From Legionella steelei (GTDB lineage: Bacteria; Pseudomonadota; Gammaproteobacteria; Legionellales; Legionellaceae): 64,000 nucleotides of DNA. Shown piece by piece: positions 33,853 through 42,902 of the stretch; the stretch's first letter is position 1, and every line of letters begins with the position of its first letter. Position numbers and translations under genes: made by a program. The notes beneath the pieces were generated by a model that saw only the letters and a list, made by a program, of their open reading frames with translations, had not been told where the DNA came from and searched no databases. The DNA lies in NCBI RefSeq assembly GCF_001468005.1, contig NZ_LNYY01000021.1, forward strand, positions 124,637 to 188,636, given 5' to 3'.

Positions 33853-35256
33853 TTAGTAGTCTGCATGCCCTGGTGTACGTGGGAAAGGAATTACATCGCG
33901 TACGTTGGCTAAGCCAGTAACATAACTCACCAAACGTTCAAAGCCCAAACCGAATCCTGCATGGGGTACAGTACCATAACGACGTAGATCTCGATACCAT
34001 TGATAGCTTTCTTTGCTTAGATTGCATTCTTCGATACGCTTATCCAGAATGTCGAGACGTTCCTCACGTTGACTACCTCCGATGATTTCACCAATTCCAG
34101 GCGCTAAAACATCCATCGCCGCAACGGTTTTTTCATCATCATTGAGGCGCATATAAAACCCTTTGATTTCCTGGGGATAGTTAGTCAGAATCACCGGTTT
34201 TTTGCAGTGAACTTCTGCCAAATAACGCTCATGTTCCGATTGCAAATCCAAACCCCAACTAACTGGGAATTCAAATGACTGTCCACACTGTTCCAAAATT
34301 TTAATGGCATCAGTATATGTCATAATTTCAAAATCAGAGTCAGCAACGTGTTCCAGTCGTTCAATACATCCTGGTGCAACAAATTGATTGAAAAATTCCA
34401 TATCATCAGCACGCTCTTCGAGAACTGCTTTACATAAATAACGCAACATCTTTTGACTTAAATCGCAAATATCTTGCAACGTGGCAAAAGCGACTTCGGG
34501 CTCAATCATCCAGAACTCAGCTAAGTGTCGGCTTGTATTTGAGTTTTCAGCACGGAAAGTGGGTCCAAAAGTATATACTTTGGACATCGCCATGCAATAA
34601 GCCTCAAGATTTAATTGTCCTGAAACCGTAAGAAATGTTTCTTTACCAAAAAAGTCTTTATTGAAATCGATTTGGCCGTATTCGTTTTTAGGAGTATTTA
34701 AGAGGTCTAAAGTGGACACGCGAAACATTTCACCCGCACCTTCGCAATCACTGGAAGTAATAATGGGGGTATGGATCCAAAAGAACCCTTGTTCGTGGAA
34801 AAAGCGATGGATGGCTTGTGATAAACAATGACGAATCCGTGTAACAGCGCTAATCGTATTCGTACGAGGACGTAGATGAGCTACCTCGCGTAGAAACTCC
34901 AGAGTGTGTCGTTTTGCTTGAATAGGGTAAGTATCTGGATTATCTACCCAGCCTACAATTTGAATAGACTCCGCCTGAATTTCAAACGATTGGCCTTTAC
35001 CTTGAGAGGCTACTAATTTGCCTGAGGCAATTATCGAACAGCCTGCAGTCAGTTTACTGACTTCAGTGGTGTAATTGTCCAAATTGTCTGTAGCTACGAT
35101 TTGAATGGGAGCAAAACAAGAACCATCATGCAGGCTAATAAAAGACAAACCTGCTTTGGAATCACGTCGAGTCTTAACCCAGCCTCTCACTGTGACGTGT
35201 TTATCAATGTTGATTTCACCATCTAAACACTGCTTTATGGTAAAAACTTCACTCAT
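33853..35256 (-). CDS. asnS: Asparagine-tRNA ligase
   Basis: AsnS charges tRNA-Asn with asparagine. The protein has 467 residues: an OB-fold anticodon-binding part ([20 protein letters not shown]) and a class II core, with motif 2 [21 protein letters not shown] and motif 3 [15 protein letters not shown]. The length and FRAE/ARHL-type motif place it with AsnRS rather than AspRS. The gene ends in a REP. Confidence 0.96.
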   Translation of the reverse strand: MSEVFTIKQCLDGEINIDKHVTVRGWVKTRRDSKAGLSFISLHDGSCFAPIQIVATDNLDNYTTEVSKLTAGCSIIASGKLVASQGKGQSFEIQAESIQIVGWVDNPDTYPIQAKRHTLEFLREVAHLRPRTNTISAVTRIRHCLSQAIHRFFHEQGFFWIHTPIITSSDCEGAGEMFRVSTLDLLNTPKNEYGQIDFNKDFFGKETFLTVSGQLNLEAYCMAMSKVYTFGPTFRAENSNTSRHLAEFWMIEPEVAFATLQDICDLSQKMLRYLCKAVLEERADDMEFFNQFVAPGCIERLEHVADSDFEIMTYTDAIKILEQCGQSFEFPVSWGLDLQSEHERYLAEVHCKKPVILTNYPQEIKGFYMRLNDDEKTVAAMDVLAPGIGEIIGGSQREERLDILDKRIEECNLSKESYQWYRDLRRYGTVPHAGFGLGFERLVSYVTGLANVRDVIPFPRTPGHADY

Positions 35257-35600
35257 TTTTTTACTCCTCGCTCTGAGTATACTTTGTACAGTCGCTGAGC
35301 ACTGTTTTAGTGCATTTAAATTCCATCAGTCCTAGGACGCTTGTTGAAACAATGCATACGTATTGTGTTACATCAAGCATGTTCCGATTGAAGGATTTAT
35401 CTGGTTAGCGAAACAGGGTAATGCCAATCCCAATTTGTGACTTCACGAAGTATAGATACCTTTAACTAAAAATGAGATGATACACCGGGGTTATCAGCAT
35501 TTCTACTATATTAGTGCTAAAACACATTGATTTTCTCGCTTTATTAGGGTAATCCCAAACAAGAATGAAAGTGCTTCAGTATAATCATTGAGGAAAGATT
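35257..35600. other. 344-bp divergent gap, no gene seen
   Basis: Between asnS and the secreted protein. It should hold both promoters; TATAAT at 35580-35585 is a possible -10 for the latter but no matching -35 is clear. No repeat of the families above is present. Confidence 0.4.
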
Positions 35601-36161
35601 ATGTTGCAAAAAATGTTCTGTATCTCATTGTTTTTTTGTTCTTTGGGGGCGGCAGCAGATGATACGGTATTAAAATTATTCAGGCCTTATGGTGATATAA
35701 CGAATCAAGTGGTTCCACAAGTGAAAAAAACACTCATGGGAGAATGTTATTCTCAATCCCAATTAATTGAACGGGAAGATGCTTGGCGTTGCCTTGCAGG
35801 CGGCAAAACGTATGATCCTTGTTTTGTTAAGGCCGGTCCAAACAGGACGGAGGCTTTATGTCCTCAATCTCCTTGGCGCGGAGACAGCGTGTTGATTATG
35901 GTGAAAGAACCTTTGAATAATGAGCAAAACAAAACATTAGATATGTCACGCGCTTATCCTTGGGGCATCGAATTAACTAATGGCGAACGTTGTAAAGCGA
36001 TTAATTCAGGGAAAATTTATGATCAAATGCCAGTGCGCTATAGATGCAGCAATAAAAATTATCTGATTGGTCATTTACAGCGATGCAAAACTGTGTGGAG
36101 CATGCTTGAGAAAACGCCAAAAGGTGTTGTGACTGTCGAATTAAAGAAGGCATGGTTTTAA
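35601..36161 (+). CDS. Secreted protein of unknown function
   Basis: The protein has 186 residues. A signal peptide is clear (MFCISLFFCSLGAAADD; cut likely after AAA or ADD-1). The mature protein has seven to eight cysteines in pairs (GECYSQ, WRCLAGGKTYDPCFVK, EALCPQSPW, GERCKAI, YRCSNK, LQRCKTVW), suggesting disulfides in the periplasm. AGGAAAG precedes the ATG. I recognise no family; the gene appears real from signal peptide and ribosome site. It ends against a partial REP. Confidence 0.7.
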   Translation: MLQKMFCISLFFCSLGAAADDTVLKLFRPYGDITNQVVPQVKKTLMGECYSQSQLIEREDAWRCLAGGKTYDPCFVKAGPNRTEALCPQSPWRGDSVLIMVKEPLNNEQNKTLDMSRAYPWGIELTNGERCKAINSGKIYDQMPVRYRCSNKNYLIGHLQRCKTVWSMLEKTPKGVVTVELKKAWF

Positions 36162-36185
36162 ATAAATTTATTACCATAAACTTTA

Positions 36186-36217
36186 TAGCCTGGGTTCCGC
36201 TGCGCGTCACCCAGGTT
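36186..36217. repeat. Partial REP
   Basis: TAGCCTGGGTTCCGCTGCGC then GTCACCCAGGTTT, a short hairpin between convergent genes (secreted protein and maiA). Confidence 0.65.
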
Positions 36218-36228
36218 TCAACCAATAC

Positions 36229-36861
36229 CTATTGAACCTCGGGAATTGCCTTTTGAAATGGTTCCAGAGTCAAACAATGGGTGTTGATTTCATTGATAAG
36301 CGGATAGTTATCCATAGCAAAATGAAAACGGTTTGCATTATAGACTTGAGGTATAAGGCAGAGATCAGCCAATGTCACTGTGTCACCAAAACAAAAAAGT
36401 TGTCGACGTTTAATATGTTGTAGCTTCGCTTCAAAAGCATCAAATCCTGCTTTAAGCCAATGATGATACCATTCCATAACTTGTGATTCGCTGGCTTGAA
36501 ATTGTTCTTTTAAGCGGTTTAAAACCCTTAAATTATTTAAAGGATGCATATCACAGGCAACAATTAAGGCAAAAGATTTTATGGTCGCCTTATCCCACGG
36601 GTCTTGTGGTAATAACGGAGGATTAGGGTAGGTTTCATCCAGATAGTCAATTATGGCAAGTGATTGACTAATCACTTGTCCATTGACTTCTAAGCTGGGA
36701 ACTAATTGTTGGGGATTGATCGCTTGATACTCTGGACTATGCTGTTCTCCACCATGATTCACTAGATGAATGTTCATTGTCTCATAAGCAATATTTTTTA
36801 AGTTCAGAGCAATTCGGACACGATAACATGCTGTTGAGCGAAAATAATCATATAGTTTCAT
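36229..36861 (-). CDS. maiA: Maleylacetoacetate isomerase (zeta-class GST)
   Basis: MaiA converts maleylacetoacetate to fumarylacetoacetate with glutathione, in tyrosine breakdown. The protein has 210 residues and opens MKLYDYFRSTACYRVRIALNLK with the zeta-class SxxCxxR motif (STACYR). NPQQLVPSLEV and the C-terminal helical domain fit. It is three bases behind fahA and is certainly co-transcribed with it. Confidence 0.93.
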   Translation of the reverse strand: MKLYDYFRSTACYRVRIALNLKNIAYETMNIHLVNHGGEQHSPEYQAINPQQLVPSLEVNGQVISQSLAIIDYLDETYPNPPLLPQDPWDKATIKSFALIVACDMHPLNNLRVLNRLKEQFQASESQVMEWYHHWLKAGFDAFEAKLQHIKRRQLFCFGDTVTLADLCLIPQVYNANRFHFAMDNYPLINEINTHCLTLEPFQKAIPEVQ

Positions 36862-36864
36862 TAT

Positions 36865-37848
36865 TTATACCTGCTTCACCACTTGATCGATGGCCCCAAA
36901 TAGACTTCGGCCTTGTTTATCACGCATTTCAATACGAATTCTGTCACCAAAACGCATAAAAGATGTTTTTGCTTGACCTTGCTCTATGATTTCCAGCATT
37001 CGTTTTTCGGCAATACACGATGAACCTTTGCTGCGATCAAGATTTGAGACTGTACCTGAACCAATAATAGTTCCTGCACGAAGGACTCTGGTTTTGGCTG
37101 CATGTTCAATTAGTTTTGCGAAGGAAAACGTCATATCAATTCCTGCATTGGGCTGGCCAAATAATTGCTCATTCAGATGACTTAATAAAGGCAAATGCAC
37201 TCGTTGCCCATCCCAATCAGGGCCTAGTTCATCAGGAGTGATGGCAACTGGAGAAAAGCTGCTGGAGGGCTTGGATTGAAAAAAACCAAAGCCTTTTGCG
37301 AGCTCATTTGGTATTAAATTACGTAATGAGACATCATTGACCAGCATCAGAAGTTTAATATGTTGTCCTGCATTGTCCTGACTTATGCCCATAGGAACAT
37401 CATCAGTAATGATTGCAACTTCTGCTTCAAAATCGATGCCATATGCCTCATCTGCCATCAATATGGGGTCTCTAGGTCCCAAAAATGAATCAGAACCACC
37501 TTGATACATTAAGGGATCAGTCCAAAAATTCTCTGGCAACTCCGCACCACGCGCCTTACGCACCAGCTCGACATGATTCACATAAGCGCTGCCATCTGCC
37601 CATTGATAGGCGCGAGGAAGAGGTGAGTCACATTGTTGTGGATCAAAACTAAAGGCATTTTCTAAATGTCCTTCATTAAGTTGTTGAGACACTTTTTGCA
37701 ATTGTTCTTCTACTACATCCCAATGATCTAAAGCATATTGTAAGTTGGGTGCGATTTGAGGTACTCGTACGGCAAGAGTTAATGTTTGATTGACCACACA
37801 TAACTCTCCGTCGCGTGATGATGCTGATTTTAAACTGGCAAGTTTCAT
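36865..37848 (-). CDS. fahA: Fumarylacetoacetase-family hydrolase
   Basis: The enzyme splits fumarylacetoacetate to fumarate and acetoacetate, the last step of tyrosine breakdown. The protein has 327 residues, the short bacterial form. The metal site is suggested by GIDFEAEVAIITDDVP, with the later LRAGTIIGSGTVSN region also typical. It stands between lly and maiA; a 137-base gap with a REP separates it from lly. Confidence 0.9.
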   Translation of the reverse strand: MKLASLKSASSRDGELCVVNQTLTLAVRVPQIAPNLQYALDHWDVVEEQLQKVSQQLNEGHLENAFSFDPQQCDSPLPRAYQWADGSAYVNHVELVRKARGAELPENFWTDPLMYQGGSDSFLGPRDPILMADEAYGIDFEAEVAIITDDVPMGISQDNAGQHIKLLMLVNDVSLRNLIPNELAKGFGFFQSKPSSSFSPVAITPDELGPDWDGQRVHLPLLSHLNEQLFGQPNAGIDMTFSFAKLIEHAAKTRVLRAGTIIGSGTVSNLDRSKGSSCIAEKRMLEIIEQGQAKTSFMRFGDRIRIEMRDKQGRSLFGAIDQVVKQV

Positions 37849-37865
37849 AAGCTCCTCGTTTAGTT

Positions 37866-37973
37866 GTAGCCTGGGTGTTTTGTAGCCTGGGTGAAGCTGA
37901 AGCCGTAACCCGGGTTATGGGCGTGTATTTTTGATCCGAACCCCTGGGTTCAGCTGCGCTTCACCCAGGCTAC
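37866..37973. repeat. REP with duplicated left end
   Basis: GTAGCCTGGGTG occurs at 37866 and again at 37882, then GAAGCTGAAGCCGTAACCCG and the right end CGCTTCACCCAGGCTAC. It lies inside the lly-fahA gap. Confidence 0.85.
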
Positions 37974-37985
37974 AATGATATTTTT

Positions 37986-39038
37986 TTAAGCTGATTTTTC
38001 TTTCAAGGTGCCACGTTTGATTTGATCTCGCTCAATGGCCTCAAATAATGCTTGAAAGTTACCCTCACCGAATCCTTGATTTCCTTTACGTTGGATAATT
38101 TCAAAAAACACAGGGCCAAAAATATTTTCAGTAAAGATTTGCAGCAATAAACCATGTTTTGGATCGACGTCACCATCAATCAATATTTTCTCTTCTTGTA
38201 GTTGCTGAACTTGCTCTTGATGCCAAGGAAGGCGATCATGCAGCATTTCATAGTACGTATCTGGAACATCAAGGAATTTAACGCTTTGCTCTCTTAATGT
38301 ATGCACTGTATGGTAAATGTTGTTAGTAGTTAATGCGATATGCTGGATGCCTTCACCTTTGTATTCATGTAAAAACTCTTCAATTTGAGATAAATCATCT
38401 TTGGATTCATTCAATGGGATTTTAATTTTTCCGCAAGGGCTACCTAGAGCACGACTTAATAAGCCCGTCATTTTTCCTTTAATGTTAAAATAACGAATTT
38501 CCTGGAAGTTAAAAATAGACTCATAAAACTGAGCCCATTTATCCATGTTGCCACGAAATACGTTATGGGTTAAATGATCAATAAGTACTAAGCCATTTCC
38601 TTCTATTTTTTTATTGGGTTGATGCTCCCAATGAGCAGAGAAGGGGTGGTGTTGATCGTCAACAAAATAAATAACACTACCACCTATGGCTTGGATACCC
38701 AGTAAACCATGATGTGCATGTGAGCAATCTTCAAATGCACTGGCTCCGTGCTGAAGTGCATATTCGAAAGCGGCTTGAGCATTTTTCACTTTAAATCCCA
38801 TGGCACAAGCACCCGCGCCATGAGTTTTGGCATGTTCTTCTGCTTGGCAATTTGTTGCTGCATTAACTATAAATTGAATCTGGCCTTGCTGGAATAAAGT
38901 GATGTCTTGATTTTTATGATGCGCAACAGCTTGGAAACCCATGTCTATGAACTGTTGATGCAGACGTTTTTTATCTGGGCCTGAAAACTCTAAGAAAGCA
39001 AAACCATCTAGTCCACAAGGGTTGTTGTTTGTTTGCAT
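37986..39038 (-). CDS. lly: 4-hydroxyphenylpyruvate dioxygenase (legiolysin)
   Basis: The enzyme converts 4-hydroxyphenylpyruvate to homogentisate with Fe(II). In Legionella it is called legiolysin because cloned lly gives haemolysis and a brown, fluorescent pigment from homogentisate. The protein has 350 residues. Iron-ligand regions are LVLIDHLTHNV, GIQHIALTTNNIY and PVFFEIIQRKGNQGFGEGNF, near the C-terminus, with FQALFEAIE as in the family. GGAGTAATC precedes the ATG. Downstream come fahA and maiA; no homogentisate dioxygenase gene is in this window. Confidence 0.95.
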   Translation of the reverse strand: MQTNNNPCGLDGFAFLEFSGPDKKRLHQQFIDMGFQAVAHHKNQDITLFQQGQIQFIVNAATNCQAEEHAKTHGAGACAMGFKVKNAQAAFEYALQHGASAFEDCSHAHHGLLGIQAIGGSVIYFVDDQHHPFSAHWEHQPNKKIEGNGLVLIDHLTHNVFRGNMDKWAQFYESIFNFQEIRYFNIKGKMTGLLSRALGSPCGKIKIPLNESKDDLSQIEEFLHEYKGEGIQHIALTTNNIYHTVHTLREQSVKFLDVPDTYYEMLHDRLPWHQEQVQQLQEEKILIDGDVDPKHGLLLQIFTENIFGPVFFEIIQRKGNQGFGEGNFQALFEAIERDQIKRGTLKEKSA

Positions 39039-39114
39039 TGTTGATTACTCCTTTAAAATGATTCAGTACTTATAAAAAACCTTCCTCTACAAGAAATGGC
39101 AGAAAGCAAGGTCA

Positions 39115-39207
39115 GTAATCTGGGTGAAGTGCAGCGGAACCCAGGGTTAAAGACACGAAGGCCAACAACTTAAACCAGGGTTACGGTTTCGCTTTCATCC
39201 AGGCTAC
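39115..39207. repeat. REP palindrome pair
   Basis: GTAATCTGGGTGAAGTGCAG at the left (AATC for AGCC) and GCTTTCATCCAGGCTAC at the right; more worn than most copies. It lies upstream of lly and behind the O-methyltransferase gene. Confidence 0.7.
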
Positions 39208-39232
39208 AAGATACTTAGGCATACAGTATGCG

Positions 39233-39889
39233 CTAAGATGGTTGTACTAAAAATAATCCATCAGCTATTGGCAATAAACTAATAAACACGCGTTGATCAT
39301 TTTTAATCAAATCGTTAAGTTTTTTTATTTCTCTGGTTTGTCCACCTGTTTCATTTTTATCAATTACTTTACCATCCCAAAAAATATTATCTATAGCGAT
39401 TAATCCTTTTGGTTGAATTAGTTTTAATGCCAATTCATAGTAATGCACATAATTGGTTTTATCAGCATCAATAAAAATGAAATCGAATTTTTGCTCCCAA
39501 CCTTCGGCGATGAGTGCATGTAAGCTATCTAAGGCACGGCCGAGTCTTAATTCGATTTTATGGTCTTGCTGTGCTTCCTGCCAGAAGGGATGTGCTTTGC
39601 TCGTCCACTCGGAGCTGATGTCACAAGTGATGAGCTTGCCATCATCCGGCAAAACTAAAGACATGGCTAAAGCACTATAGCCAGTAAATGTTCCCAGCTC
39701 CAAAACATTTTTTGCACCGATAAGGCGCAGAAGTAATTGCATAAATTGAGCTTGTTCCGGCGCAACTTGCATGTTCGCCAGGTCCATAGTCGACGTCACC
39801 TTACGTAAACCAGTTAGAGATGGATGCTCACGCAAAGATTTGTCCAGCATGTATTCATAAAGTTCGGGGGTTAGGCTTAAATGTTTCAT
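39233..39889 (-). CDS. Class I SAM-dependent O-methyltransferase (CCoAOMT family)
   Basis: The protein has 218 residues and follows the caffeoyl-CoA/catechol O-methyltransferase pattern: VLELGTFTGYSALAMSLVLP for SAM binding, FDFIFIDADKTNYVHYYELA with the metal-ligand Asp, GLIAIDNIFWDGKV, and QTREIKKLNDLI. It probably methylates a catechol or phenolic hydroxyl using Mg(II). Its position next to lly may be chance. The substrate is unknown. Confidence 0.88.
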   Translation of the reverse strand: MKHLSLTPELYEYMLDKSLREHPSLTGLRKVTSTMDLANMQVAPEQAQFMQLLLRLIGAKNVLELGTFTGYSALAMSLVLPDDGKLITCDISSEWTSKAHPFWQEAQQDHKIELRLGRALDSLHALIAEGWEQKFDFIFIDADKTNYVHYYELALKLIQPKGLIAIDNIFWDGKVIDKNETGGQTREIKKLNDLIKNDQRVFISLLPIADGLFLVQPS

Positions 39890-39963
39890 AGATTCCTAAA
39901 GTTCTGCTATTTTGGCTAAAGTGGCACGAATTTTATGTTTTCTGATACCGCACATACTAGTCC

Positions 39964-39990
39964 GTCATCCCTCGTTATACTCGGGATGAC
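39964..39990. terminator. Hairpin of the GTCATCCC family
   Basis: GTCATCCC and GGGATGAC arms around TCGTTATACTC, 13 bases beyond the stop of leucine dehydrogenase. Likely folds in its transcript end. Confidence 0.5.
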
Positions 39991-40002
39991 GCCTTAACAA
40001 CC

Positions 40003-41076
40003 CTAAGATAATTTTTCTTTTGCTAAATTATCTGCAATTTCACTTGTAGGTAAGTTTTCTTGAGCGGAGCGCGCAAAAATTTCAGTTAAATGAGTATAAA
40101 TTGCATCGATTTGTTCGTTAATTTTTTCTTCAGGAGTATGCAGATACTTAGATGCTGCAAAAATTAATCCTCCAGCATTAATGACGTAATCTACTGCAAA
40201 TAAAATACCTTTATCATGTAATTTATTACCATGATAAGTATGCGCTAATTGGTTATTTGCCGCACCTGCAACAATGGTTGTTTGCAATTGAGAAATGGTG
40301 ATGTCATTGATAATTGCGCCTAAAGCACATGGAGCAAAAACGTCGCAGGGAACTTTATGAATTTGATCCGTACTTACCGCTTTAGCACCTAATTCGGTCA
40401 CAGCACGTTCTACCGCAGCCGGAGAAACATCGGCAACAGTCAATGTCGCACCTAACTCATGCAAATGTCTGGCAAGCAAAAATCCAACATGGCCTAAACC
40501 TTGGATGGCCACATGAACTCCATTTAGACTTTCTTTTCCTAGTTTAAAAGCCACTGCAGCTTGAATACCACGTAGAATACCTCTGGCAGTAGAAGGTGAT
40601 GGGTCACCATCGTATTTGGATAAACTGGCTACATAGGGGGTATGTTCTGCAATAATGTCCATATCTGGTAATTCGGTGCCACTATCAAGAGCAGTAATGT
40701 AGCGACCATTTAATTCATTAACAAATCGACCAAACTGGTGCATGTATTGGGCACGATCAAATGAGCCTTTGGGTTTGATAATTACAGATTTGCCGCCTCC
40801 CAATGGCAAGTTGACCGATGCTGCTTTAAAGCTCATTCCTCGGGCAAGACGCATTGCATCTTGAATCGCTGCATAAGTATTTGGATACTCAATGAAACGG
40901 CAACCACCTAAAGCAGGGCCTAATTTGGTATTGTGGATGGCAATGATTGCTTTCATTCCAGTTGCTGGGTCTACTTTGAAGTGCAAGTCACCAAAACCGT
41001 GAGAGAGAGCGTAATCGAGGAAATCATCATCGGTTATTATTTGGTTAGTATTTGATATATTGTCCACAGAAATCAT
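40003..41076 (-). CDS. ldh: Leucine/valine dehydrogenase (Glu/Leu/Phe/Val family)
   Basis: The enzyme oxidatively deaminates branched-chain amino acids with NAD. The protein has 357 residues, shorter than glutamate dehydrogenase. The catalytic Lys region is LPLGGGKSVIIKPKG, the Rossmann motif GLGHVGFLLARHL, and the substrate region CALGAIINDITI and ANNQLA fits leucine dehydrogenases. GAGGAG lies ahead of the ATG. Amino-acid use fits a Legionella lifestyle. Phenylalanine dehydrogenase is a possible alternative. Confidence 0.88.
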   Translation of the reverse strand: MISVDNISNTNQIITDDDFLDYALSHGFGDLHFKVDPATGMKAIIAIHNTKLGPALGGCRFIEYPNTYAAIQDAMRLARGMSFKAASVNLPLGGGKSVIIKPKGSFDRAQYMHQFGRFVNELNGRYITALDSGTELPDMDIIAEHTPYVASLSKYDGDPSPSTARGILRGIQAAVAFKLGKESLNGVHVAIQGLGHVGFLLARHLHELGATLTVADVSPAAVERAVTELGAKAVSTDQIHKVPCDVFAPCALGAIINDITISQLQTTIVAGAANNQLAHTYHGNKLHDKGILFAVDYVINAGGLIFAASKYLHTPEEKINEQIDAIYTHLTEIFARSAQENLPTSEIADNLAKEKLS

Positions 41077-41291
41077 TATTTATGCTCCTCTTTTGCAAAT
41101 ATTTTTGCAGAAGTTATATTCCTATTTTTTGATTAAATCAATGGTATATACCCAAGAAACTCCAAAATGCTATTTTTAGCAAGTCGTCTAAAACCAGCAT
41201 CTTGGCGTTTCTTGGTATGGTGAATAATTTGGTATCTGAAGGCATGCTGGTATACACTAATTTGTTTATTCATCAAAAATCGGAGAGGGTT

Positions 41292-42023
41292 ATGCGCCAA
41301 ATAGCTGTCAGAATACTGGCTTTAATGGTTATCACATCGTTCGCTTTTGCTGAAGGCGTCTTACCGCCACCACCTCCACCACAGCCGCAGTTAGTTCTTG
41401 ATAAAATTGATTTCCAACTTTCAGCAAAACAATGGGTCACAACACAAACTGCTTTACTAGGAGTTAATATTAATGTGACGTTAACCAGTGCTGACTTGGT
41501 AAAAGCGCGTGCTGACATCATTGAGCGATTAAATAAAATTGCGAAAGGAGATTGGCACCTAATCGAGTTTGATCGCTCTCAGGACAATTCTGGACTTGAG
41601 AAGCTCTATGTGCAAGCACAAGCGCGAGTCAATCAGGAGGCGTTAACTGATATTTATAAAAATGCCAAAGAGGTCAGTTTACCTGGTGCTAAATATGAGA
41701 TATCCAGTGTGGATTTTAAACCAAGTTTTGATGAAACTCAGAATGTTTTAGGTGAAATTCGCCAACGGTTATATCAGCAGGTAAATGATGAGCTCGCCCG
41801 TATTAATAAGGCTTATCCAGGACAAAATTATAGCTTAAGCAACTTGACGTTTATGGAAGGCTCTAATCCGTCTCAGCCACGACCTTTGCAAGCAAAGGTG
41901 ATGAACACGATGATGGCTGGTGAAGCAGCAGCTGCAGCGCCCGCATTAACAGTAAGTAATGAGTTGATATTGACTGCAATCGTTGAGGTAGCCTCAAATC
42001 GTAAGCAAAATATTATAAAGTAG
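41292..42023 (+). CDS. Periplasmic protein, weakly SIMPL-like
   Basis: The protein has 243 residues from ATG 41292, which follows GGAGAGGG; the open frame extends up to 41202 but has no better start. The N-terminus is a signal peptide (IAVRILALMVITSFAFAEG), then a proline run (LPPPPPPQPQ). The rest alternates helices and strands (DKIDFQLSAKQWV, AKYEISSVDFKPSFDETQNV, NELILTAIVEV), a pattern reminiscent of SIMPL/DUF541 periplasmic proteins. That resemblance is weak. It stands between ldh and ugpQ and is followed by a hairpin repeat. Confidence 0.65.
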   Translation: MRQIAVRILALMVITSFAFAEGVLPPPPPPQPQLVLDKIDFQLSAKQWVTTQTALLGVNINVTLTSADLVKARADIIERLNKIAKGDWHLIEFDRSQDNSGLEKLYVQAQARVNQEALTDIYKNAKEVSLPGAKYEISSVDFKPSFDETQNVLGEIRQRLYQQVNDELARINKAYPGQNYSLSNLTFMEGSNPSQPRPLQAKVMNTMMAGEAAAAAPALTVSNELILTAIVEVASNRKQNIIK

Positions 42024-42040
42024 GTTGCTCAATAAGTTAA

Positions 42041-42097
42041 AAATCTCCCTCATCCGCCCTAATGGATACCTCTACCCCAAGGGGCGAAGGGAGATTT
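42041..42097. repeat. Dispersed inverted repeat (CATCCGCCCT family)
   Basis: AAATCTCCCT and AGGGAGATTT are perfect outer arms; CATCCGCCCT and CCCCAAGGGGCGAA lie inside. Relative of 18192-18293. It may end the preceding transcript. Confidence 0.65.
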
Positions 42098-42112
42098 ACT
42101 TCCTGGCAGTTT

Positions 42113-42139
42113 GTAGCCTGGGTGCAGCCTAGTGTTATA
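42113..42139. repeat. REP remnant
   Basis: GTAGCCTGGGTGCAGCCTAG only; the right half is missing. It lies upstream of ugpQ. Confidence 0.6.
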
Positions 42140-42179
42140 ATTTCACTTTCACCCACATTTTATAAAAGGGGAATGAATT

Positions 42180-42902
42180 TTGTTGGTTGTTGAAAAAATT
42201 ATTGGACATCGAGGAGCTGCAGCTTATGCTCCTGAGAATACATTAGCTTCATTCGACAAGGCGTTGGCTTTAGGATGTCATTTCATTGAGTTTGATGTCA
42301 TGTGCAGTGTTGATGGTGAACCTTTCGTTATTCATGATGATAATTTAAAGAGAACAACAAATGGACGTGGTGATGTAGGCAAGGTTGAGTCTGCTTATGT
42401 GCAATCTTTGGACGCAGGCTCTTGGTTTTCACGACAATTTAAAGGCGAGCGTATTCCTCATTTTAAAGAGGCATTGAAGTGGCTGTCTTTTTCGGGTGTA
42501 CAAGCAAATATAGAAATTAAACCCTATCCTGGTACTGCAGAACAAACGGCAGTAGCTGTGATGAGCCACATTCAACGTTATTGGCCACAGGGAAAAGATT
42601 TACCCTTGGTGTCTAGCTTTTCTTGGGATGCTTTGGTTTTATGTCGCAGTATTGCTCCGGAAATGCCATTGGGTTTACTTCTGCATGCTTGGGATGAACA
42701 ATGGTTACAAAAAGCCAAGCAATTAGAATGTTTTTCAATTCATTTTAATCGCAGAGTTTTAACAGAAGAGCGTGCTAAAGCAATTAAAGCAGCAGGTTAT
42801 GTTCTCTGTGCATATACGGTGAATCGCAGACGCTTGGCTAATAAGCTATTTGCTTGGGGTGTTGATGCGGTTTTTAGTGATTATCCAGACTTATTGGCAT
42901 GA
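42180..42902 (+). CDS. ugpQ: Glycerophosphodiester phosphodiesterase UgpQ
   Basis: The enzyme splits deacylated phospholipids into glycerol 3-phosphate and an alcohol. The protein has 240 residues from TTG 42180, with AAAGGGGA upstream. The GDPD signature IIGHRGAAAYAPENTLASFD is complete, then EFDVMCSVDGEPFVIHDDNL and QANIEIKPYP carry metal ligands. There is no signal peptide, so it acts in the cytoplasm. The stop overlaps the ugpB start (ATGA). Confidence 0.93.
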   Translation: MLVVEKIIGHRGAAAYAPENTLASFDKALALGCHFIEFDVMCSVDGEPFVIHDDNLKRTTNGRGDVGKVESAYVQSLDAGSWFSRQFKGERIPHFKEALKWLSFSGVQANIEIKPYPGTAEQTAVAVMSHIQRYWPQGKDLPLVSSFSWDALVLCRSIAPEMPLGLLLHAWDEQWLQKAKQLECFSIHFNRRVLTEERAKAIKAAGYVLCAYTVNRRRLANKLFAWGVDAVFSDYPDLLA

